This document shows positions 26,101 to 38,100 of a stretch of DNA of 64,000 nucleotides, in pieces (the stretch's first letter is position 1; the number at the start of each line of letters is the position of its first letter). The DNA lies in the NCBI GenBank assembly GCA_963576725.1, contig OY755243.1, positions 39,727,243-39,791,242 of the forward strand, in the 5' to 3' direction. The translations under genes were made by a program, and so were the position numbers. The notes beneath the pieces were generated by a model, which searched no databases, had not been told where the DNA came from, and was given only the letters and a program-made list of their open reading frames with translations. The stretch comes from Azorinus chamasolen (taxonomy: Eukaryota; Mollusca; Bivalvia; Cardiida; Solecurtidae).

Positions 26101-29100
26101 TCCAGATAAGGACAGTATTTTAAAATTTAATATAAACATTGTTGTTTCTCCCTATACTCATTTGAACTGTCTCTTGGAGACAATTTTATTGAGTAGTCAA
26201 ACTGGTGCTTTAGTGGAGAACCGAAAAATAAATTATTACTGTAACACTGACCACATGTAAGACATGACATATCATCTAGATCTATATGTACTTCAAACAC
26301 TTGAGAAGGAAATAGTATAGATCCTGAGAAGATGCAAGGTAGCTGACATGACACCTGGTTGGTGTCTTCATTGTTTACATAGGCTCAAAGGCATCATTTC
26401 TGTGTGGCTGAAGTGCTTATATTAACAAGTGTCCCATGCTTAACCCTTTCCTCCATAAATACGCCTTTCTACGCCTCTGTAATAACCACCTAAAGGAGCA
26501 AATGCTCTATCACAATGGTTTCAAACTACATGTACAAAATTCTAAAATTTTACTTTTCTCTAGTAAATGCTCCTTTTGGGTAGATTCATTCAAAGAGGTT
26601 GGGTCTAAAAATAGCCTATGGAGGAAAGGGTTAAAAAGTTGAATCCTTAATTATTGTCTTCTCCAAAAGCTGCTGTCTCCTATTAGTACCATTTCTTAAG
26701 CCTTCTCTTGCTGAATTTTAAAATACATTTCTCCTTCTTTACCTATGCCCTGTTGTATAATTACATACATGTATATCTTCACTGTGTACAAGTATTTCGC
26801 TGTGAAATCACTGCTGTGGAGTGCACTGGTTGCACAATCAACTTGTAAATAGTGCAGACCCTGATGAGACAGCTCCTGCAGGAGCTGTCTCATCTGGGTC
26901 TTCACTATTTACAGGTAGATATATTGACGTGAATAGCAAGCGAAGGGTTAAAACAACAGTAAGAGTGCCAGAGATCCTGTTCTGGGTGCCCTGTCTGTAC
27001 CCAAACACTGTTTGCACAGATCATTATAAATTCAAAACTTTAACTATCGAAAAAGAGTTGAAAGATTACATTCCACAATTGCTTGCTACTTTGATCCATG
27101 GAACTTGATTTGGATAGAGACAAGAGAATACATATGTATGTATTTAGACTGAGTAAGTAACGAAATACCAAATCTTGATTGATTTAATCATTTAACCCTT
27201 TCCCTCATATTGACGACTTTTGACGACTCTGTAAAAGTCACTTTGTGAAACCACTGTGATAAATAGAGCATTTGCTCCTATAGGAGCAAATGCTCTATTT
27301 ATCTCAATGGTTTCAAACTACAAAATTCTAAAATTTTCGTTTTCATGTAAGAAATAATGACATCATGTATATAAATAAGATTAACTTTATTTATTTTATT
27401 CCTGTGTACACAGGAAGCTTTGGCCATGACAGAAACTGTAGAATCATATCTGCATTACATCATAAGCAAACACTGAGCTAATCAGGCAGCTCCTACAGGA
27501 GGGTCATCTCTGTTTGCAAAGGCGTAGAAAGGCTTATTTATGGAGTAAAGGGTTAAGTATTTGTTATTTGTAGTGATATGGTATATTGTATTGAAAACCA
27601 ACAAAGGAAATGAAATTACTGTGTTAAAACTGTATATTCACCCTTTCTCTGTTGAATATTCATGTAAAAATGACTATCATGAATATTAATTAGATTACAT
27701 TTCATAATGACATACAAACACAGTATATTTCATCCATGATAGAAACTGTAGAATCAGGTCTATATTTTGTTCACAAGCAGAGTAGACCCTGAACAAACAG
27801 CACTGTTTTGAAAACTCTAACCCATTACCTCATAGGCTATTTCTAGATACAACTACTTTGAATAAATCTACCAAAAAGGAGCATTAACTTGAGAAAAGGA
27901 AAATTTTAGAATTTGTAGTTTGAAACCATTGTAATAAAAAGAGCATTTGCTCCTATAGGAGCAAATGCTCTATTTATCACAATGGTTTCACAAAGTGACT
28001 TCTACAGAGTCATCAAAAGGCGTCAATATGAGGGAATGGGTTAACCCTTTACTCCATAAATACGACTTTCTATGACTTTGCAAACAGAGTAGACAGAGAT
28101 CATGACATCATTATTTCTTACATAAATATTCATGGGTTAATTTGCTAACAAATCATAGAACAGAAAAGAAGATATTTTATTAGACTAATATACATAAGTA
28201 CATCTTCTAGTTCACATGAAAATAAAAATTAATATGATGTGAGTATTTACAATGTATACAAACAAACAACAAAGGACATCAAGCGTCCTTTGCACCAAAA
28301 CATCTTATCAAAGCTATTCAATAGTCAATTAAAGTTTTACTATATATATGAAGTCAACCATAATCAGATCAAATTAAGAAATTAATTACTCCATAATCAA
28401 ATCAAATTTAGTTAAGAGGATGAGTATACGCTATCAAATCTACATATCTATATACATGTAGATTCAAATTACCTTCAACAATTGCAAAAATTTAAATGTC
28501 GCTGGTCTACAATTATAATATCTTTCAATATATTAGCAAGTAGGAGTGACCTGTCATTTTTATTTGTAGATTTGTTTTTTCCAAACTATTCCATTCTATA
28601 CAAATGGTTTTACTTAAATTGACGAGCGAATTTCTCGTGAAGCTTGTGCAGTTGGTTAGACCCGAAGTCCGATTGCCTATCTATTGTAGTGATTAAATCA
28701 AATAGTACAATGCTGAGTTCACCTAATCCAATCTATGGGTCATCTATAAATAACTAGACTGTCGCAGGACAGCAAAGCTTGCCTATTGTAGACCTTGTCT
28801 ACAAAAATGAAGTCCAAAATATTTTTCTATTTTCACTGAACTATATCAATGTTAAACCTACAGGCAAACTCTATTTCAAATACCAGCTACCTATGGCAAG
28901 TATTTCATGTTGTATTAGTGCATCTTAACACTTACCCCAAAACTTTAACCTTGAGATTTCAGCCCAATAAGCTAAGTCCAAAACAGGTAATATTTGGACT
29001 AAAATTCAATTTTATTTTAAATTTTAACTACACTACATCATTGTTCAACACACAAGGAACCTCCATTCCAAATATCAGCTTTCTAGGGCAAATATTTCAT

Positions 29101-32100
29101 GTAGTATTAGTGCATTTCAACACTTACCCCAAAACTATAACCTAGAGATTTCAGCCCAAAAAGCTAAGTCCAAAACAGGTGAAATTCAGACTAAAATTCA
29201 ATTTTATTTTAAATTTTAACTACACTACATCAATGTTCAACAAACAGGAAACCTCCATTCCAAATATCAGCTTTCTAGGGCAAATATTTCATGTAGTATT
29301 AGTGCATTTCAACACTTACCCCAAAACATTAACCTTCCTATTTCAGCCCCAAAAGCTAAGTTCAAAACAGGTGAAATTTTGACTAAAATCAGTTTTATTT
29401 TAAATTTCAACTGCACTACATCAATGTTCAACACACCTGGAACCTCCATTTCAAGTATCAGCTTCCTAGGGCAAGTATTTCATGTAGTATTAGTGCATTT
29501 CAACAATTACCCCAAAACTTTAACCTTGAGATTTCAGCCCAAAAAGCTTCCTAAGGCAAATATTTCATGTAGTATTAGTGCATTTCAACACTTACCCCAA
29601 AACTTTAACCAAAAGCAAAAGCCAACACCGGGGTGATTCCATAAGCCCCCCTATTCTTCGAATAGGCGAGCTAAAAATGATGTATCACTCCTTCTTGCTA
29701 ATTTGTCCTGTGTAAAGTATCATAGCATGGATATAAAAATAAACAAGAGGGCCAAGATGGCCCTTAATCACTCACCTGATTACCACAGATTTAAGATTAT
29801 AGCTGGGTAGCCCCAGGATGGGGCCTATGTTGACCTAAGGGACAATATTTGAACAATGTTGATAGTGGTTCATGATAAGTGGTTCTGGAGAAAAAGATTT
29901 TCAAAATATTTAGATTATTGATTTTATCAAGACAATCATTCTGACCAATGAAGATTGGGCTAAAAATGTGACCTCTAGAGTGATTTTTCTACAATTTGAC
30001 CTAGTGACCTACTTTTTGAGCCTGCCCATCCCATGATCACACTCAACATTGATATCACAAAGACAAACATTTTGAGCAAGTTTGAGGACGATTGGGCTAA
30101 AATTGTGGCCGCTGGAATTAAACAAGGTTTTTCTATGATATGACCCAGTGACCTACTTTTTGACCCCACATAACCAACTTTCAACCTGGTCAAAGATTTT
30201 ATCAGGACAATCATTCTGACCAAGGTTCATGAAGATTGGACTATAAATGTGACCTCTTTGGTGTTTCCTACTATTTGACCTAGTAACCTAGTTTTTGACC
30301 CCATGTGACCAATGTTCGATCCTGTCCGAGATTTTATCAAGAAAATCATTCTGACCAAGTTTCATGAAGATTGGACAAAAAATGTGACCGCTAGAGTGTT
30401 CACATAGTTTTTCTACTGTTTACTGTAGTGACCTAGTCTTTGACCCCACATGACCCACTTTCAAACTCGTCTGAGACTTTATCAAAACAATCATTCTGAT
30501 ACAGTTTTATGATTGACTACAAATGTGACCTCTATAGTGTTCACAAGGTTTTTCTAGTATTTGACCTACTGTCCTAGTTTTTGATCCAACATAACCCACT
30601 TTCAAACGTGTCTGAAGTTTTATTAAGACAATAATTCTGACTAAGTTTCATGAAGATTGGGCTAAAAATGTGACCTCTAGAGTGTTCACAAGGTTTTCCT
30701 ATTTTACCTAGTGACCTAGTTTTTGACCCCAGGTGACCCACTGTCAAATTTTGTTCGAGATTTTGTCAAGACAATCATTCTGACCAAGGTTCATGAAGAT
30801 TGGGCAGAAAATGTGACCTCTAGAGTGTTCTAGATTTTGACCCCACTTGACCCAATCTCAAATTGGTCCGAGATTTTATCAAGATAATCATTCTGACCAA
30901 GGTTCATAAAGATTAGACTATCTCTATATTACAGATAGTGAATAATTATTTGGGTACTGTTTTGAACCCCTAGTCAATACATACGTACACCCGCCCATGC
31001 TACCTACTCTACTCTTAACAATACGTAAAGACGATGATTTACATAGATTGAGTAGTTTTATCCCGTGCCTATTACATATGTTATCCACGGAGGCCCGTAA
31101 AATGGTTTTATCAGGGGTGTAGTACTCAACACCAAAAACAGTATTTACATTATCATATACAATACAATCATTTCTACAACCAACCCTCATGATGAAGTCA
31201 CCAGTGATAAATACAGAACCAAGTTGCTCAAAATCAGAAATATCATGTTCAAGTATCTCAAATAAATCTATATTAACAACATTGTATGCTGGTGAGTCTT
31301 CTCCCCATATATAAGCTCCACATAGGTATAGGTCATTAGACAGATGAAAGAAATTACAGTCAAGCTTAAGCCAGATAACTGTATCTGAATTATTACGCAC
31401 TATTTCAATACCATCTTTAATACTGTTTCTATAATATAAAACAATGCCTCCACTTCATCTTTTAGCATTATGATGCTGGAATTTTCTATGAAAGTTATAT
31501 AAAACAAAGTCTGTCAAATCAACATTACTGGCACAATCCGTCCAAGTTTCATATAAAAAAACATATATCACTACTACATGTACCTATAATATGTACAAAG
31601 TTGCTATCATCTTTTACATTCCAAGATAGAATCTGTAACTCATCCCATTCGTAGCCCTATTTCTTGACCGGTTTGCCGTTGACGTACAGAGTGTGGTACG
31701 AAATCCAAGCCGTGTCGCTTTTCTTTTTGTGGTCTATCATTATAGGCACCAGCTTCCTTCTCTTGTCTATTACTTCTTTTGGAAATTGCTCAAATACACA
31801 GTAACGAGTGCCTTTGAGCTGTTTCCACTGCTTACGCACAAGTTCACGCTCCTTAAATAACACAAACTTTGCCACAACATGTCTGATCTTACCGGTTTTC
31901 TTCTCACCAATCCTATGTACTCGCTCGAATCCCAACTTAGCAACTAGATCACTTGCCAACTTCAAGTTCTCCACAATAGGCTGCCTTAACTTATGCTCTG
32001 TCACAGCAGGCATTTCGTTTTCATCCTCTAGAATGTTTATAGTGAAAATGAGATTATTCCTCATGGATTGCGAGGTAAGGTACACTACCTTGTTTTTTAA

Positions 32101-35100
32101 TGCCACCCTCTGCCGTTTGAGATCTATAACCCGGTCTGTCAACTCCGCCACATTAAAGTCTGCACTCTCCACCTGTTTCTCTACATTCTTCAATCGCTGC
32201 TCAAGTTTCTGATTTCGATCCTCCATCGCTACCCAAAGTTTCTTCAGTTCTTTTTCAAATCCTTTGACATACTTTTCTAACAACCCTAGCGACTTTAAAC
32301 GCTCCTCTACAGCCTCTATTCTCCCATCCAAATTTTTTAGAAACTCTAAAATATCGCTATTACTTGGACCCGACATCTGTGTTGCTTCTGCCATTTCAGA
32401 TTCTTTAAATACACAGTCTAAAACATATTCTTCATTGCGACCATACAAGAGGGAATTAGCTTCTGAACATCACAAACAGATACTCTAACACATCCAGTCT
32501 CTCTTGACGGGTATCTTGATTTGAAAATCAACACTGTCTTCACTGCTATTTCTACTCTGGCTATTCTTACCCTTATTCCTCATCAGTCACATTAACTCCA
32601 TATCACTATATCACATCTCACATTAATAGCAATCATGCTCCTCCATCTACTACATGATAAAATCCAGGTTATATTGCCAATATTCCCCTCGTTTAAAATA
32701 TACAAATGCCACCATAAATATCACGTGACTTACCATAGACATTATATTATATGTTGTCTGCAAATATTGTCATCTGCTTCAATGAAAAAAAATCTTCCAC
32801 TGCTTTCCAAACATATTTTGTCAAAGTGTCAAACGGTTTTGATTCTGATGAGATGTCGCACCTGGATCCAAACTGTTTACAAAGGTAATCAGAAAGTGGC
32901 TACTAGAAGGTTAAATGAAACTAATGATGTAGCACATAGTGTAGACCCTGACCAAACTACAAATAGTGTAGACCCTGTCCAAACATCAAAGAGTGTAGCC
33001 CCTGACCAAAGTACACATAGTGTAGACCCTGACCAAACTACAAATAGTGTAGACCCTGTCCAAACATCAAAGAGTGTAGCCCCTGACCAAAGTACACATA
33101 GTGTAGACCCTGAACAAACTACAAATAGTGTAGACCTGTGTAGACCCTGACCAAACTACAAATAGTGTAGACCCTGACCAAACTACACATAGTGTAGCCC
33201 ATGACCAAACTACACATAGTGTAGACCCTGACCAAACTACACATAGTTGAGCCCATGACCAAACAACACATAGTGTAGACCCTAACCAAACTACACAGTG
33301 TAGACCCTGACCAAACTACACATAGTGTAGACCCTGACCAAACTTCAAATAGTGTAGACCCTGACCAAACAACACATAGTGTAGACCCTGACCAAACTAC
33401 ACAGTGTAGACCCTGACCAAACTACACATAGTGTAGACCCTGACCAAACTACACATAGTGTAGACCTTGACCGAACTACACATAGTGTAGACCCTGACCA
33501 AACTACAAATAGACTGAAATAGTGTAGACCCTGGCCAAACTACAAATAGTGTTGACCCTGTCAAAAAAACAACAAACAAATAGTGTAGACCCTGACCAAA
33601 CTTCACAGAGTGTAGACCTTGACCAAATTACAAATAGTGTAGACTCTAACCAAACTACAAATAGTGTAGACCTTGCCCAAACTACATATAGTGTAGACCC
33701 TGACCAAACTACAAATAGTGTAGACCCTAACCAAACTACTCGTAGTGTAGATCCTGACCAAACTGCAAATAGTGTAGATCCTGACCAAACTTCAAAAAGT
33801 GTAGACCCTGACCAAACTACAAATAATGTAGATCCTGACCAAACTACAAATAGTGTACACCTTACCCAAACATCAAATAGTGTAGACCCTGACCAAACTA
33901 CACATAGTATAGACCCCACCAAACTACAGATAGCATAGACCCTGAACAAACATCAAATAGTGTAGACCATTACCAAATTACACATAGTGTAGACCCTGAC
34001 CAAACTACAAATAGTGTGAACCTTGCCCAAACAACACATAGTGTAGACCCTGACCAAACTACAATTAGTGTAGACCCTGATCAAACTACACATAATGTAG
34101 ACTCTGACTAAACTACAAAAAGTGAAGAACCTGACCAAACTACAAATAGTGTAGACCCTGATTATAATACAAATAGTGTAGACCTTGCCCAAACTACTTT
34201 TTCTGGAGCAAATTTGATGTGGGTCAACATTTTTAGCTGGAACTAAACATATTGGGTGATTAGATACCTGCAGTGTTTCCTTTGTTTTCTCCACAACTTT
34301 CTTTGTGTCACTCTGCATCGTGGATGTAAACTCAGCAATGTCATGGCTCATCATCTCGAATGCCTTCTCAGTCTGAAAATTGTACATAGAGCTTTTGAAA
34401 ACTCTTACATATTAGCTGATATTCATTGTTTAAATTTAACATTCAGTTTAGAAAGATTCTATGACCAAAAATAATATTTAGTCCTCATTTATGACAACTG
34501 CTACTACTAGCATAATCAAAGTTATTGCACATTCTAGCATGAAACAATTTGGGTTAACTTTGTTCAAAATACATAATTTCAGTCTTTTGTAAGACAGGCA
34601 CTAGGAATCTTCAAGTCAGAGTTAAATTGATAAGAGGAGTATTTATCTCTATCCAAATCTCTTGTTACTTATTAGAAAAATAGCTATTATAAAATGTCAG
34701 CTACATGTATGTAATTAATATTCATCAATTCATTACTTCTTACATGAATATTAATTACATAAAGGGTTAAATAATATGCCTTTACAAAGGCGTATTTATG
34801 GAGTAATGGGTTAATGCAGAATAAAATTAATGCAGCAAGCTACAATGAGAGCTTTCTGAATAATTTTCATCTTGCATTAAGCTACAACCTGTCTTCAAGA
34901 TCCATATTTAGACTTATTGCAAGTGAACATTATAGAGAAGTCTTACAATACTAAGCTAGTAAAGTACAAGTATGAATGCTTCTTAACCCTTTACTCCATA
35001 CACTGTACTCAAAGGCTCAAATCTGACCAATCAAAAACATGAGAACGAACTCGGACTCAACTAAAAGTTTTATAAGCATGGACACTGACGTTTCCTGCAG

Positions 35101-38100
35101 AACCCATCTGATGAGTGTCTGCTCTATTTGCTTATGATACAACTGAGTTATGGTACTACACTTTCTGACATGGCCAACAATTCCTGTTTCCAAGACTTGT
35201 GCTGTTATAACAATTATTTAATTAATATTCATGATATTATTTCTTACATGAATATTCATGAGTAAAGGGTTTAACCCTTTCCCCCCATAAATATTCATAT
35301 ATAAAATAATGATGTCATTAATATTTATCAGATTAATGTTTGATAATAGCACATGGACTAAAGAATTTTTGGCCATGGCAGAAGCTGTAGAATCATATCT
35401 ATATTATATCATAAACAAACACCTATAGGAGCTGTCTGATCTGGATCTACTCTGTTTGCAAAGATGTAGAAAGGCGTATTTATGGACTTAAGAGTTAAAG
35501 TTTTATATAGTCCGTTCAGTATGAAAGCGTATAATCTGCTAGAGGATACTGAATGACAAATTTGAAGACCTCTTACCATGCAGCTCCTCTAGAGGTCATC
35601 TAGTCAGGATCTACATCGTTTGAAAATGTCAGTACACTTGCTTCCCACATTCAATGAGTAACAGTAGAACCCCTCTAAACTTGACATTAGAATACAACGA
35701 TCGGTCTTGGAGACAGGTGGTAGATTAATGCAGGGTGAAAGTCATGCAGAAAGCTACTCTAGGAGCTCTCTGCATGCTTTTCACTCAGCATTAACCCTTT
35801 CCGCCCTTTCTACGCCTCTGTAAAAGTCACCTATTGAAACCATTGTGATAAATAGAGTATTTGCTCCTAGATTTATTCTGAGGTTGGATAAAAAATAGCC
35901 TATGAGGGAATGGGTTAAGCAGCCACCTGCCTAAAAGTATCTAAATTCTTCTCTACTAGAATTCCAGTTTAGAGCGGTTTCACTATAATGGGCTCCTGCC
36001 TACTGGCTTAGGATTGCTAGATCAAAACTATCAGTGTTTCAGAAGCAAAGCCTTTAAAACTAGAAAATTGTGTCTGTAAGACACAGCGATGCCCCTGTGG
36101 TGGTGCTTGCTTAGCTCCACGTAAAAGTCCAAAGTCATTTGACTTTGACCTTGGGCGTGCGTGCAGCATAGGCTGGGTGCGTAATGAAAGTATGGATGGT
36201 GTTTAATGTGTATATACAATTCCATGCCAATAGCTATAGTGGTTAGTGAGAAAAAAGACAAAAAACTGTGACAACCAACTGCACGTAAAATTCCTAAATC
36301 ATTTAACCTTGACCTTGGGCTTGCGAGCAGCCTGGGTTGGGTATGAAATGAAAGTATGGATGGTGGTTAATGTGTACATGCAATTCCATGGCAATAGCTA
36401 CAGTGGTTATGGAGACATAAGACGATGAAACAAGAGGGCCAGAATGGCCCTGAAGCACTTACCAGACAATCACGAGGAGAAGATTTTCAAAGTTTTCACT
36501 ATATGTTTCTGTAGAAAACTAGCAGGCCAATTTTGACCCCAGGGGAATAATTTATAAAACTTTTGTAGAGGACCTGAACTAGATGCTGTGAGCCAAATAT
36601 GAAAGCTGAGAACCTTCCAGTTTCAGAGGAGAAGATTTTCAAAGATTTCACTATTTGTTTCTATTGAAAACTACCAATACCTGGGGTGGGGCCAATTTTG
36701 ACCCCAGGGCCATCATTTATAAAAATTTGTAGAGGACCTGAACATGATGCTCTGTGCCGAATATGAAAGCTGAGAGTCTTCCAGTTTCAGAGGAGAAGAT
36801 TTTCAAAGATTTCACTATTTGTTTCTATTGAAAACTGCCCACCGCTGGGGCGGGGCCAATTTTGACCCCAGGGCCATAATTTATAAAAAATTTGTAGAGG
36901 ACCTGAACATGATAGACCAAAATAACTGTGACAACCAACTGCACGTAAAATTCCTAAATCATTTAACCTTGGCCTTGGGCTTGCGAGCAGCCTGGGTTGG
37001 GTATGAAATGAAAGTATGGATGGTGGTTAATGTGTACATGCAATTCCATGGCAATAGCTACAGTGGTTATGGAGACATAAGACGATGAAACAAGAGGGCC
37101 AGAATGGCCCTGAAGCACTCACCAGACAATCAGAGGAGTAGATTTTGAAAGTTTTCACTATATGTTTCTATAGGAAACTAGCCGGCCCTGGGGCAGGCCA
37201 ATTTTGACCCCAGGGGAATAATTTATAAAACTTTTGTAGAGGACCTGAACATGATGCTATGTGCCAAATATGAAAGCTGAGAACCTTCCAGTTTCAGAGG
37301 AGAAGATTTTCAAAGATTTCACTATCTGTTTCTATTGAAAACTGCCCACCTGGGACGGGGTCAATTTTGACCCCGGGGCCATAATTTATATAACTTTTGT
37401 AGAGGACCTGAACATGATGCTATGTGCCAATTATGAAAGCTGAGAACCTTCCAGTTTCAGAGGAGAAGATTTTCAAAGTTTTCACTATATGTTTCTATTG
37501 AAAACTGCCCATCCCTGGGGCGGGGCCAATTTTGACACCAGGGCCATAATTTATATAACTTTCGTAGAGGACCTGAATATGATGCTATGTGCCAAATATG
37601 AAAGCTGAGAACCTTCTGGTTTCAGAGGAGAAGATTTTCAAAGTTTTACTATATGTTTCTATTGAAAACAAGGCACCCCTGGGGCGGGGCCAATTTTGAC
37701 CCCAGGGGCATAATTTATATAACTTTTGTAGATGACCTAAAGATGATGCTATGTGCCAAAGATGAAAGCTGAGAACCCTGTAGATTCAGAGGAGAAGATT
37801 TTTAAAGGTTCAAATTGTTGGCGACTGACGACGGACGACGGACGCCGACGGACATCAGGCAATCACAAAAGCTCACCCTGAGCACTTTGTGCTCTGGTGA
37901 GCTAAAAAATGTGACAACCAACTGCACGTAAAATTTCCAAGTCATTTGACCTTGACCTTGGGCTTGCGGGCAGCATGGGTTGGGTATGCAATGCTTGAGT
38001 ATAGATGGTATTTAATGTGTATATGCAATTCCATGTGAGAAGCTACAGTGGTTTAGGGAGATACAAGATGAAAAAACTGTGACAACCAACTGCATGTAAA

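Noticed and set aside
28640..28690. tRNA-like string GTGCAGTTGGTTAGACCCGA
   Set aside because: It resembles an A box, but I could not pair an acceptor stem or find a proper TPsiC arm. At most a decayed SINE.
31808..32488. Plus-strand ORFs opposite the ORF1-like frame
   Set aside because: Shadow frames; the minus-strand frame carries the coiled coil and conserved blocks.
33549..34387. ORFs of 129-148 codons on both strands with SVDPDQT or VYTICSLVR repeats
   Set aside because: Artefacts of the 27-bp minisatellite. The real coding part at the right end is BSDC1 exon 3.
36246..37088. Two similar plus-strand ORFs containing CDNQLHVKFLNHLTL
   Set aside because: Duplicate HP2 repeat sequence, not a paralogous gene pair.
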